From NCBI GenBank assembly GCA_016209725.1, contig JACQVO010000066.1, positions 1-29,209 of the forward strand: 29,209 bases of DNA, read 5' to 3'. Below, one piece after another: positions 8,681 through 15,834 of the stretch; within the stretch, counting starts at the first letter, position 1; each line of letters starts with the position of its first letter. The position numbers and the translations under genes are program-made. Source of the stretch: Candidatus Methylomirabilota bacterium. Its GTDB lineage: Bacteria; Methylomirabilota; Methylomirabilia; Methylomirabilales; 2-02-FULL-66-22. The notes below the pieces were generated by a model that was not told the origin of the DNA, ran no database searches, and saw nothing but the letters and a program-made list of their open reading frames with translations.

Positions 8681-8692
8681 CGATCAGACCTC

Positions 8693-8911
8693 TCACCCAC
8701 CTCCGTCAAACCCGATCGCGACCCTGTCGCCCTCGACGATCACCGGAACAGTGCGCTCACCCTTGGAGTGCTGAAGCATCCGCTTCAGCCCCGAGGCATC
8801 CTTGGTCACGTTGACGTACTGGAAGGGAATCTTCCGTCTGCCGTAGTCCTCCCGGGCGGCCGTGGTGTAGGGTCAGGTGTCCTTGCCGAAGATCAGAACG
8901 GTTTCAGCCAT
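8693..8911 (-). CDS. Glutaredoxin-like selenoprotein (in-frame TGA = Sec13)
   Basis: Reading from ATG 8911 gives 73 codons including the TGA stop at 8693-8695, interrupted only by TGA at 8873-8875 (codon 13). With selenocysteine there, the 72-residue product has the glutaredoxin active-site layout: a first strand TVLIFGKDT, then U-P-Y-T where CPYC would stand. It continues with the helix AAREDYGRR, the second strand FQYVNVTKD and the cis-proline motif TVPVIVEGD before IGFDGGG. The fold continues perfectly across the TGA, the downstream codons keep strong G/C third positions, and AAGGAG precedes the ATG. Such glutaredoxin-like selenoproteins are an established family; the expected role is thiol/disulfide or peroxide chemistry in the cytosol. 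A plain nonsense mutation is the alternative. It lies 33 nt after the BamE-like gene. The selA, selB and selC genes it would need are not in the window. Confidence 0.8.
8840..8875 (-). promoter_or_regulatory. Possible bacterial SECIS hairpin after the Sec codon
   Basis: Starting at the UGA (8875-8873), the mRNA can form GCCG (8860-8857) with CGGC (8843-8840). An inner CC/GG pair closes a GGGA apical loop about 20 nt past the UGA. Bacterial SECIS elements lie just 3' of the UGA and carry guanines in the apical loop, so position and loop fit. The stem is short and was found by eye. Confidence 0.4.
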
Positions 8912-8944
8912 TCTCCCTCGCTCCTTGTCTGTGGGATCATCGCG

Positions 8945-9244
8945 CTACCTGGGAGCGGATCGCAGCCCGTCTGTGATTCGCTGCAATTTCCCTTCCTGGA
9001 AGGTCAGGGAGACGGCGTCGACCCCCTCCCCGTACACCCAGTCCTCTTTGGTCTCCCAGTACGTCCTTGTCTTGGTGATCTTCGTCGGCTCGCCGAGGGC
9101 CGCCCGGACGTCCCTGAACGATAGGCCCGGTACGATCCTCCTCCGCTCGATCTGCTCGCGGACGTGACCGCTATCGGCCCCCCACGTCAGGCCCGCCAGC
9201 ACGAAGAGTGCCAGGCCCAGTGCCACCCAGCTCACGGACCGCAT
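8945..9244 (-). CDS. Small periplasmic protein, BamE/OmlA-like
   Basis: The 99-residue product has a signal peptide (about residues 1-22, ending TWGA) and no lipobox. The mature part carries the pattern GLSFRDVRAALGEPTKI...YWETKEDWVYGEGVDAVSLTFQEGKLQRI. This is the layout of the SmpA/OmlA (BamE) fold: a helix with GMxxxxVxxxLGxP, then strands with W-Y and F-x-x-G-x-L. BamE proper is a lipoprotein of the outer-membrane assembly machine; this protein lacks the lipid anchor, so it is better called a periplasmic protein of that fold. It is 24 nt downstream of the archease gene and 33 nt upstream of the selenoprotein gene. Confidence 0.7.
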   Translation of the reverse strand: MRSVSWVALGLALFVLAGLTWGADSGHVREQIERRRIVPGLSFRDVRAALGEPTKITKTRTYWETKEDWVYGEGVDAVSLTFQEGKLQRITDGLRSAPR

Positions 9245-9268
9245 GGCATATCCCCCGATCGTCCTTGG

Positions 9269-9694
9269 CTACACATCCACCACCACCTGGGCCTTCCAGC
9301 CGCTCTCCGTGGGGCACACCTCCAGCAGGTGATAGGTGGCCGCCTTCACGTGGCCCACCAGAGGGTGACGCTCCCGATCCACCCGCTCGCCGCACACCTC
9401 GGCCGCCAGCGCCGTGTCCGTGAGGTGCCGCATCGAAAACTCGGCCGCCACGAACTCTTCAACTTCATACAGGTACAGGAGTTCATTCAGCCACGCGACC
9501 AGCAGCGTTTCGCGATCCGCCGCCTCGACCGTCACCGTGAGCCGCTGCCGGCAGCGCGCCGTTCCCGGCTCCACCATCAGGCTCCACATCCCTCGGGCCG
9601 CGTTGACGAACACTTCGCGAAGGTCCCGGCCCCACGCCCGGATCCCCTTATCCGCGGTGACCGCGAAGATCTCGAAGCCGGCATCGTCGTCCAT
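9269..9694 (-). CDS. Archease family protein
   Basis: Archease is the cytosolic protein that helps the RNA ligase RtcB form its guanylated intermediate and turn over. The 141-residue product from ATG 9694 has the family pattern: FEIFAVTADKGIRAWG, ALREVF-type helix FVNAARGMWSLM, LLVAWLNELLYLYE, and the C-terminal block VGHVKAATYHLLEV followed by GWKAQVVVDV. In most homologues the first motif reads HTADIGI; here Val replaces His while the Asp is kept. A TTG start at 9721 would add nine residues. No rtcB gene lies in the window. The gene follows the permease gene by 37 nt, so it may be co-transcribed with the efflux genes. Confidence 0.85.
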   Translation of the reverse strand: MDDDAGFEIFAVTADKGIRAWGRDLREVFVNAARGMWSLMVEPGTARCRQRLTVTVEAADRETLLVAWLNELLYLYEVEEFVAAEFSMRHLTDTALAAEVCGERVDRERHPLVGHVKAATYHLLEVCPTESGWKAQVVVDV

Positions 9695-9731
9695 GAACAC
9701 GCGGGCACTATACCACGCCAATTGGTATTGG

Positions 9732-10964
9732 TCATTCGTAGTGCAGCGCCTCGATGGGGTCCAGGAAGGCGGCCTTGTGGGCAGGGTAGTACCCGAAGAA
9801 GATCCCGATGAGGGCCGAAGAGCTGAAGGCCACGGCGATGGACGCGGGCGTGATCAGCGTCGTCCAATTGGCGAGCGTCGCGATGAGGGTGGACCCGCCC
9901 ACGCCCAACAGGATCCCCAGGATGCCCCCGATGAGGGCCAGCGTCACCGCCTCGATGAGGAACTGGCCGAGGATGTCACGGCTGCGGGCACCTACCGCCA
10001 TGCGGAGCCCGATCTCCCGCGTGCGTTCGGTCACCGAAACGAGCATGATGTTCATGATCCCGATCCCCCCCACGAGGAGCGACACCGACGCGATGGCCCC
10101 CAGGAGCAGGGTCATGGTCCGACTGCTCTCCTCCTGGGCGGCAAAGGTCTCCGCCAAGTTCCGCATCTGGAAATCGTTCTCCTGGTCCGGCTGGATGCGG
10201 TGGCGCTGCCGCAGGAGCGCGGTCACCTGGTCCTGCACTTCCTGCATCAGCTCCGCGGATCTCACCTTGATCTGGATCACCCCCACGAAGCGGGCGTTGG
10301 CCTGACTCACCCCCAGGACGCGTTTCTTGGCGGTGCTGAGGGGGACGATGACTACGTCGTCCTGGTCCTGGCCCCAACTCGACTGCCCCTTCCGCGCCAG
10401 AAGCCCGGTAACCGTGAAGGGCACTTTCTTGATGCGGACGATATGGCCGATGGCGTCGCCGTCGCCGAAGAGGTTCTCCTTCACCGTCTGTCCGAGGATC
10501 GCCACCTTGGTGGCGCCGTCCATGTCCTCCGGGGTGAAGAACTTGCCGTCGGCCAACTCCCAGTCCCGGATCTCCAAGAAATCCTGGGTCGTGCCCTGGA
10601 CGATCGTGGACCAGTTCTGGTTCCCGAAGACCACCTGAGCCGTGCCCCGCATGGACCCGCCGGCGGTTTGGACCCCGGGCACCTCCAGGGTGATGGCCTT
10701 GGCATCCTCTTCCGTGAGGGTCATGGTGGACCCGTGCCCCATGCGCAGCCCACCGCTCGTGGCGCTGCCCGGCAGGACAACGAGGAGGTTCGATCCGATG
10801 CTGGCGATCTGCTCCTGGATGCGCGCGGCCGCCCCGCTCCCCACCGCCACCATGGCGATGACCGCCCCCACACCGATGATGATCCCGAGCATGGTGAGGG
10901 CGGAACGCAGCTTGTTCACCCGCAGGGCCCGCAGGGCGATTCTGACACTGGCCAGCAGATACAT
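9732..10964 (-). CDS. MacB-type ABC transporter permease (FtsX fold)
   Basis: The 410-residue protein is the membrane half of a MacB/LolCE-type transporter whose ATPase is a separate gene upstream. ATG 10964 is preferred because GAGGA lies about 7 nt upstream; a TTG at 10982 and an ATG at 10970 are alternatives. The first membrane helix (about residues 18-42, RSALTMLGIIIGVGAVIAMV) is followed by a large periplasmic MacB_PCD domain (about 45-275). Three C-terminal helices of the FtsX domain follow, with IGIMNIMLVSVTERTREIGLR and ending in DPIEALHYE. Such systems use ATP to drive periplasmic substrates outward through a fusion protein and an outer-membrane channel. No channel gene is present here. 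Confidence 0.92.
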   Translation of the reverse strand: MYLLASVRIALRALRVNKLRSALTMLGIIIGVGAVIAMVAVGSGAAARIQEQIASIGSNLLVVLPGSATSGGLRMGHGSTMTLTEEDAKAITLEVPGVQTAGGSMRGTAQVVFGNQNWSTIVQGTTQDFLEIRDWELADGKFFTPEDMDGATKVAILGQTVKENLFGDGDAIGHIVRIKKVPFTVTGLLARKGQSSWGQDQDDVVIVPLSTAKKRVLGVSQANARFVGVIQIKVRSAELMQEVQDQVTALLRQRHRIQPDQENDFQMRNLAETFAAQEESSRTMTLLLGAIASVSLLVGGIGIMNIMLVSVTERTREIGLRMAVGARSRDILGQFLIEAVTLALIGGILGILLGVGGSTLIATLANWTTLITPASIAVAFSSSALIGIFFGYYPAHKAAFLDPIEALHYE

Positions 10965-11023
10965 GGGCATTCCTCGAGGCAAATGGACCGCGGACGCCTG
11001 GCGCGCTGCGAGGTCCCGAGGGT

Positions 11024-11749
11024 TCAGGGAAGGCCTGCCAACTCCGCCGTCGCGTCCCGCGGCGTCGTGACCCGCTCGTCCTTCGTAATGCGGCCGTCCC
11101 GGAACAGAATGGTTCGGGAGGTATAGGCTGCGACGTCCGCTTCGTGGGTGACCAGGATCACGGTGATGCCGTTTTCCCGGTTGAGCCGTTGAAAAATCCC
11201 CAGGATCTCTACGCTGGTGCGGGAATCCAGGTTCCCTGTCGGCTCGTCCGCCAGCAGGATTGCGGGATCGTTTATCAGGGCGCGGGCGATGGCCACCCGT
11301 TGCTGCTGGCCGCCGGAGAGTTGATTTGGATGGTGGTGTTCCCGCCCCTCAAGCCCCACCTGTTGCAGCCGTGCCAGCGCGCGGGCGTGTCGCTCCCTGG
11401 CCGAGGCGCCGTTGTACAGCAGGGGGAGCTCCACATTCTCCAGCGCGGACGTCCGCGGGAGGAGATTGAACGTCTGGAATACGAAGCCGAGCTTCCGGTT
11501 CCGGATGCGGGCGAGGTCGTCCCGGCTCATCTCGCCGACGTTTTGCCCATCCAGGCGGTAAATCCCCGACGTCGGCTTGTCCAGACAGCCCAGGATGTTC
11601 ATGAAGGTGGACTTCCCGGAGCCGGACGGGCCCATGATGGCCACGAACTCCCCGGCGTCGAGGAAAACCTTCACCCCGCGGAGGGCCTCCACGGCCACCT
11701 CGCCCATCTGGTAGATTTTGGTCAGGCCGTCAACTTCAATAAGTGCCAT
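11024..11749 (-). CDS. MacB/LolD-type ABC transporter ATPase
   Basis: The 241-residue ATPase has Walker A GPSGSGKST (about residues 40-48), Q-loop FVFQTFNLLP, signature LSGGQQQR, Walker B LLADEPTGNLD and the switch His in VTHE. The GEFVAIMGPSGSGKST and GNLD words are typical of the lipoprotein/macrolide exporter (LolD/MacB) subfamily. It powers the permease encoded 59 nt downstream. ATG 11749 lies directly beside a heptamer array and has no clear ribosome site. The 129-bp gap to the fusion-protein gene is filled by that repeat. Confidence 0.93.
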   Translation of the reverse strand: MALIEVDGLTKIYQMGEVAVEALRGVKVFLDAGEFVAIMGPSGSGKSTFMNILGCLDKPTSGIYRLDGQNVGEMSRDDLARIRNRKLGFVFQTFNLLPRTSALENVELPLLYNGASARERHARALARLQQVGLEGREHHHPNQLSGGQQQRVAIARALINDPAILLADEPTGNLDSRTSVEILGIFQRLNRENGITVILVTHEADVAAYTSRTILFRDGRITKDERVTTPRDATAELAGLP

Positions 11750-11752
11750 GGT

Positions 11753-11874
11753 TGGAACTTGGAAGCTGGAAACTGGAAATTGGAAGCTGGAAATTGGAAG
11801 CTGGAAATTGGACGATAACCTCCCAGTCTGCCCGGGAGCGACGATCTGATTCCATTTTCCAACTTCCAGTTTCC
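11753..11874. repeat. Heptamer-armed intergenic element, copy 4
   Basis: Eight consecutive 7-nt words TGGAARY/TGGAAAT plus a diverged ninth occupy 11753-11815. A shorter opposite arm (11854-11874) holds three words of the reverse type ending TTCC. The element almost fills the gap between two genes of one transporter, ending 5 nt from the fusion-protein stop codon and starting 4 nt from the ATPase ATG. Confidence 0.8.
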
Positions 11875-11878
11875 GTCT

Positions 11879-13273
11879 CTAGAGGCGGAGGCGTGGGCTC
11901 CCCGGTGATCCGGACCCGCCCCGAGGAGGCTGGGTGCCCGTCCCCACGACCACGGTCTCGCCTTCCTGCAGGCCTTCCAGGACCTCCGTCTTCTGCCCGT
12001 CGCTGAGCCCGGCGCGGATCATCCGCTCGACCGGTTTCCCGTCCTGGAGAACCCAAACCCGCTGCTGTCCACCATCCGGGGCACGCCTGGTACCGGGCTC
12101 CAGAGCTCGCCCGGGCCCTCCCCCGGCTCCCCCGCCGGGACGCCCGTCGGCCATGGCCTGGGACCCGGGCGGCCCCGCCGGCGTAGCCGAATCGAGGCGG
12201 ACCCGGAACACCGCGTTGGGTACCAAGAGAGCAGTTTCCCGCCGGGCCACCAGGATCTTCACGTTGGCGGTCATCCCCGGCTTCAGTTTCAGCTCGGGAT
12301 TGGCCACCGCCACCACCGTGATGTAGGTCACGACGTTCTGGACGACCTGAGGGGCCTGGCGGATCTGCACGACTCGCCCACGGAACACCTGGCCGGGGTA
12401 CGAGTCCACGGTGAACGTCGCCTCCTGCTCCAGCGTCACGCGGCCGATGTCGGCCTCGTCCACGTTGGTCTCCACCTGCATCTTGGTCAGGTCCTGGGCG
12501 ATGAGGAACAAGGTCGGGGCCTGCAGCGAGGCGGCCACGGTCTGCCCCACATCCACGTTCCGGGAGACGACCACGCCGTCCACCGGGGCCCGGATGAAGG
12601 TGTGGTCCAGATCCACCTGCGCCTGGACGAGGGCGGCGCGTTTCTGCTCTACCTGGGCCTCGGCCGCCGAGAGTTGGGCCCGGGCAACCTCCAGCCCCGC
12701 CTCCGACGCCCGCAGGCCGGCCTGGGCCGCCTCCAACTGCGCTCGAGCGGATTCCAGGGTAGCTTGGGCCGAGTCACGCTCCTCCTGGGAGATGCCGCCC
12801 TCCTGGAAGAGCCGCACCCGGGTATCGGCTTTGATTTTGGCGTCTCGCAGGTCCACCTCCTGCCGGACGGCGTTGGCCCGGGCGCTCGCCACGTCCGCCT
12901 GTGCCCTCGCCACGCCCGCCCCCTGGTTCAGCACCGCTGCCCGGGCGCTCTCCAGGTCCGCCTTGGCCTGGTTCACCTTGGCCTCAACGATTTCCGGATC
13001 GATGCGGGCAATCAACACCCCCTTCTTCACGGGCGAATTGAAGTCCACCAGGAGCTGCTTGATCGTCCCGGACACCTGGGTCCCCACCTGGACCGTGATC
13101 ACCGCGTTCAGCGTCCCCGTGGCCGAGATGGTGGACAGGATGTCCCCCCGCTCCACGGGCGCCGTCCGGAGCGACGGCTTGCGGTTCCCGTCTGCGAACC
13201 AATAGAAGCCGGCGGTCCCGCTGAGAACCAGGACCGTCAGGGCGGACATCAGGATCAGTTTGCGACGCCTCAT
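11879..13273 (-). CDS. MacA-type membrane fusion protein (RND/HlyD family)
   Basis: The 464-residue adaptor has a signal-anchor helix at about residues 7-26. It then has a lipoyl/barrel half (TLNAVITVQVGTQVSGTI), an Ala/Gln/Glu-rich coiled-coil hairpin at about 95-225, the second lipoyl half (FIRAPVDGVVVSRNVDVGQTV) and beta-barrel and membrane-proximal domains. It is longer than usual MacA (about 370 residues) because of a Gly/Pro-rich insert at about 375-410 and a Gly/Pro-rich tail. The adaptor should link the inner-membrane permease to an outer-membrane channel. GAGGT lies 9 nt before ATG 13273, and a strong promoter is present upstream. Confidence 0.92.
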   Translation of the reverse strand: MRRRKLILMSALTVLVLSGTAGFYWFADGNRKPSLRTAPVERGDILSTISATGTLNAVITVQVGTQVSGTIKQLLVDFNSPVKKGVLIARIDPEIVEAKVNQAKADLESARAAVLNQGAGVARAQADVASARANAVRQEVDLRDAKIKADTRVRLFQEGGISQEERDSAQATLESARAQLEAAQAGLRASEAGLEVARAQLSAAEAQVEQKRAALVQAQVDLDHTFIRAPVDGVVVSRNVDVGQTVAASLQAPTLFLIAQDLTKMQVETNVDEADIGRVTLEQEATFTVDSYPGQVFRGRVVQIRQAPQVVQNVVTYITVVAVANPELKLKPGMTANVKILVARRETALLVPNAVFRVRLDSATPAGPPGSQAMADGRPGGGAGGGPGRALEPGTRRAPDGGQQRVWVLQDGKPVERMIRAGLSDGQKTEVLEGLQEGETVVVGTGTQPPRGGSGSPGSPRLRL

Positions 13274-13338
13274 CCCAGGTTTACCTCGTGATCCATCGAA
13301 ACTTCCACCGAAACCCGCCGGAGATTTCGACAGGCCTC

Positions 13339-13367
13339 AGTCTAATCAGGAGACCGAGTCGTGTCAA
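13339..13367 (-). promoter_or_regulatory. Sigma70 promoter of the MacA-type gene
   Basis: Perfect -35 TTGACA (13362-13367), 17-nt spacer, -10 TAGACT (13339-13344, four of six consensus). It lies about 65 nt upstream of the fusion-protein ATG, in the 194-bp gap after the Spy-like gene, and lets the efflux genes be expressed independently of the sigma operon. Confidence 0.65.
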
Positions 13368-13467
13368 AGACTATCATTCGGACCCGTCCCGCTCGGCACG
13401 GTGATCCCCCCGTCCCAGCCCGGCCGATCTCTTCCCTTGGGGCAACCCGCCCGCGCGCGCCCGGCCC

Positions 13468-13992
13468 CTACGAGGCGAACCGTCGGGCGCGGCCCATGAA
13501 CCGGCGGGCCATCGTCTTCCGCAATTCGATCCACTTGGCCCACTGGTCGGCCGTGAGCTGGGAGCGGACGGCGATTTGCGTCTCCACCCGCCGGTCCAGC
13601 AACTTCGCCTGGAGGGCCTTCACCCGCTCCGCAACCGCCTTCAGGGCAGCCGGATCGGAGTCCTGCCGGTCCAGAAGTTGGCGCAGCTCCACCCGGGCCT
13701 GGCAGAGCGCCTGGATGTCCGCCCGGGCCTCCACGCGTCGGGACGCCAGGATGGCTCGGATCTGCTCGGCCTGCTGGTCGCTGAGGCCCAACCTTTCCTT
13801 GGTCCGCTGCAGGAGGATCCGACCGATGGCCGCGCGATCCTCCGGACTGAGGACGCCCTGCGGCCTGGCGCAGGGTCCTGCGGGGCCCGGCCCCTGCTGA
13901 GCCCAGGCCGTCGCCGTCGCGCCGCCCGCAATTGCCAGAATCGCTGCCACCATCAGGACCCACCGATGCCGACCCCACCGTGTGGTTTGCAT
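13468..13992 (-). CDS. Spy/CpxP-like periplasmic protein (LTxxQ)
   Basis: The 174-residue product starts at ATG 13992, 6 nt after GGAGGAGG; the frame is open upstream for 51 codons without support. The signal peptide is residues 1-33 (cleavage near AWA-QQ). The mature protein is helical, with LGLSDQQAEQIRAIL and later LTADQWAKW, the two positions of the LTxxQ motif that defines the Spy/CpxP/ZraP group. Members act as periplasmic chaperones or metal-responsive sensors in envelope stress. It is the last gene of the sigma / anti-sigma / sensor series and lies 80 nt past the sensor gene. Confidence 0.8.
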   Translation of the reverse strand: MQTTRWGRHRWVLMVAAILAIAGGATATAWAQQGPGPAGPCARPQGVLSPEDRAAIGRILLQRTKERLGLSDQQAEQIRAILASRRVEARADIQALCQARVELRQLLDRQDSDPAALKAVAERVKALQAKLLDRRVETQIAVRSQLTADQWAKWIELRKTMARRFMGRARRFAS

Positions 13993-14072
13993 GACGACCT
14001 CCTCCGTTGGAAACGACCATCCCGAGCGGCCATCGGCTTCTTCCCCTCGCGGGCGGAGGACCCGGCCCCGCC

Positions 14073-14498
14073 TCATGGGCCCCCGGATCCCCTGCCCTCC
14101 GGCTGCCACGCGCGCCCGCGCCAGCGTTCTCCCCGGCGTCCCCATTCCTCCGCCCAGGCCTCGAATTTCCCCTGCTGGGCCGGGTCCAGGACCGCGCGAA
14201 TCCGCTCGCGGCTCCGCTCGCGGATGGCGCGCACCCGGGGACCGATCTCTTCCCGCAGGCCCGCGAACTCCTGGCCCGTCTTGCCCAGGATCGCTTCCAC
14301 CTCCTGGCGCTGCTCAGGCCGCAGCTCCAGCGTCCGCGTGAGCCGGTTGACGAGAAGCTGCTGGAACCGCGCCGGGTCCCGTGGCTGCCGCCACCATCCC
14401 GTCCGTGCCTGGTAGAGGCCGAACCCGAATGTGCCTGCCGCCGCGCCCAGCACGAAGGCGAGCACCAGGAACAGGGCCCCTTTCACCCGCGTCGTCAT
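14073..14498 (-). CDS. Membrane-anchored CnrX/Spy-like periplasmic sensor
   Basis: The 141-residue product has one N-terminal helix (about residues 7-28, no cleavage site) and a charged helical periplasmic domain. LTRTLELRPEQRQEVEAIL at about 53-71 and RIRAVLDPAQQGKFEAW at about 99-115 match the two LTxxQ-like positions of the Spy/CpxP fold. A membrane-anchored version encoded beside a sigma/anti-sigma pair is the arrangement of CnrX-type metal sensors. The ligand is unknown, and the few His/Cys residues argue against assuming nickel or cobalt. The ATG overlaps the anti-sigma stop (4 nt), which indicates coupled translation. Confidence 0.7.
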   Translation of the reverse strand: MTTRVKGALFLVLAFVLGAAAGTFGFGLYQARTGWWRQPRDPARFQQLLVNRLTRTLELRPEQRQEVEAILGKTGQEFAGLREEIGPRVRAIRERSRERIRAVLDPAQQGKFEAWAEEWGRRGERWRGRAWQPEGRGSGGP

Positions 14499-14950
14499 GG
14501 CCCGCCTCCCTCCACCACGGCCGCCAGGACGAGATCCGGGTCCGGCGGCGACGCCCCCAGAACGAGTCGCTCACCGGCCGACAGCGCTTCGGCAGGGAGC
14601 AGTCCGGTGGGACCCGAGACATCGCTCGCCTGATAGAGGACCAGGACCAGGGCCGCCGTGACGGCGAAGGCCGGCACCAGACGCCACCCGAAGCGCCAGA
14701 GATCCGAGTCGCTTCGCGACGGCCTCCGGTCGGGCGGCAGGGCCGCCAGGACCCCCTCCGCGAACCCCGCGGGTGGATCCGGTCCCTCCGCCGCCGTCGC
14801 CACCAGGCCCCGGGTGAGGCGGGCCACCGCCAGCCCCCGGGCGCAGGACGGGCACCCCGCCAGATGCTCCCGCACGCCAGCGGTCACCTCCGCCGCGGGG
14901 AGCCCCGCCAGTCCACCGATCCGCCTTCTGACCTCTTCACACGTGTCCAT
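14495..14950 (-). CDS. Zinc-finger anti-sigma factor
   Basis: The 151-residue membrane protein has an N-terminal ZAS-type zinc site: Cys4 plus H29-x3-C33-x2-C36 (REHLAGCPSC). A linker and one transmembrane helix (about residues 91-107) follow, then a short periplasmic tail. This is the layout of anti-sigma factors that hold an ECF sigma factor at the membrane until a signal arrives. ATG 14950 is chosen because GAGGG lies about 7 nt upstream. It follows the sigma gene by 10 nt and overlaps the sensor gene by 4 nt. Confidence 0.85.
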   Translation of the reverse strand: MDTCEEVRRRIGGLAGLPAAEVTAGVREHLAGCPSCARGLAVARLTRGLVATAAEGPDPPAGFAEGVLAALPPDRRPSRSDSDLWRFGWRLVPAFAVTAALVLVLYQASDVSGPTGLLPAEALSAGERLVLGASPPDPDLVLAAVVEGGGP

Positions 14951-14960
14951 CCGCAATCCC

Positions 14961-15569
14961 TCACCCCGCATCCTGGATGCCGACAACCAGCCCCGTAACG
15001 ATCTTGCGTAACGTCCGCCGCGCCCGATGGAGCCGGATTCGCGCGGCCACAGATGAGCATCCCAGGGTCCGTGCCACCTCGGCCGACGAGAATCCCAGGG
15101 CGTCCGCCAGGATCAGGGCTTGCCGATCCTTCGGGGCCAGGACGGCCATGGCCCGTTCGAGCAGATCCCGGGCTGCGGCCCGGTCCAGGGGATCGGCGCC
15201 CGCCGCCAGAGCCTTCGCCACATGTCGCTCGGCGGAAGGGAGATCCTCCCAGGCCACCTCCGGGATGCGCCGCCGCAGGCGGAGACGGTCGTAACTGGCC
15301 CGCGTGGCGATGCGGGCAACCCACGGGCCGAAGGCGGCCCCGGCGCGAAAGCCCGGCAGGCCTTCGAAGGCCCGGAGGAAGGCCTCCTGGGCAACCTCCG
15401 CCACGTCCGCCCGATTCCGGAGGAAACCACCCACAATCCGGAAAACCAGCCGCTGATACCGGCGGAGGAGGATGTCGAAGGCCGTCCGGTCCCCTGCAAG
15501 TGCACGCTGCACCAGGGCCGTATCGTTCGGGTCATCGGCGCTCCCCTGCCAACCGGTCGGCGTGGTCAT
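14961..15569 (-). CDS. ECF RNA polymerase sigma factor
   Basis: The 202-residue protein has region 2 (FDILLRRYQRLVFRIVGGFL, then DVAEVAQEAFLRAFEGLPGF and FGPWVARIATRASYDRLR). After a linker comes region 4 with the helix-turn-helix SSAEVARTLGCSSVAARIRLHRARRTLR. There is no region 3, which makes it a group 4 (ECF) sigma factor of the RpoE-like type. It should direct RNA polymerase to envelope-stress promoters and probably to its own. ATG 15569 is preferred over a TTG at 15605, which lies inside the predicted promoter. Confidence 0.92.
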   Translation of the reverse strand: MTTPTGWQGSADDPNDTALVQRALAGDRTAFDILLRRYQRLVFRIVGGFLRNRADVAEVAQEAFLRAFEGLPGFRAGAAFGPWVARIATRASYDRLRLRRRIPEVAWEDLPSAERHVAKALAAGADPLDRAAARDLLERAMAVLAPKDRQALILADALGFSSAEVARTLGCSSVAARIRLHRARRTLRKIVTGLVVGIQDAG

Positions 15570-15585
15570 GGGCTCAACTCTACAG

Positions 15586-15612
15586 TACGCGGGAGATCCC
15601 GCCAATGTTTCA
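15586..15612 (-). promoter_or_regulatory. Candidate ECF autoregulatory promoter
   Basis: TGAAAC (15607-15612), a 17-nt spacer and CGTA (15586-15589) match the general ECF promoter form (the sigma-W consensus is TGAAAC-N16/17-CGTA). It lies 17 nt before the sigma factor ATG and so gives a very short leader. Confidence 0.5.
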
Positions 15613-15645
15613 CGTATGGGCCGTCCGGCGGAAGGGAGGCGGGGC

Positions 15646-15834
15646 TCACCCGAGGGAGAACACGGCGAGGCCTATGGCCACAAGGAGGAAGGCGGCAACC
15701 GGGATCCACAGCCCCAGGCGCAGGCGCCGCTCCCGGCGCAATCGGCGATGGGCCCGCACGCGGCGGCGCTCTTCATCTTCCAGCCTTCGGAGCTCGGCAG
15801 GCGGGCGCTGCATTGGCGGAACGGCACCCTTCAC
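15646..15834 (-). CDS. Small single-helix membrane protein
   Basis: The 62-residue product has a strongly basic, Arg-rich N-terminal half with an acidic patch (LEDEERRRVR) and a C-terminal transmembrane helix at about residues 40-61 (LWIPVAAFLLVAIGLAVFSLG). Its ATG overlaps the stop of phnE by 4 nt, so it is translated with the transporter and is the last gene of the TPP-controlled operon. I do not recognise a family; an accessory or stability subunit of the permease is a guess from position only. Confidence 0.6.
   Translation of the reverse strand: MKGAVPPMQRPPAELRRLEDEERRRVRAHRRLRRERRLRLGLWIPVAAFLLVAIGLAVFSLG

Larger units (their letters stand above)
8352..8692. other. 341-bp gene-free stretch with hairpins
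   Basis: No coding sequence is recognisable. It contains a C-rich/G-rich imperfect palindrome around 8477-8527 that resembles the palindromes of heptamer element copy 2, a hairpin CCCGGC-TTTAC-GCCGGG (8587-8603), one heptamer arm (8630-8657) and a terminator-like stem (8662-8680). Confidence 0.6.

Noticed and set aside
8873..8875. TGA in the glutaredoxin-like gene as a simple nonsense mutation
   Set aside because: It falls exactly on the redox-active position and nothing else in the frame is damaged, so selenocysteine is the better reading, though not proven.
11753..11815. Tandem short repeats considered as a CRISPR array
   Set aside because: The repeat unit is 7 nt with no spacers; it is a word array, not repeat-spacer DNA.
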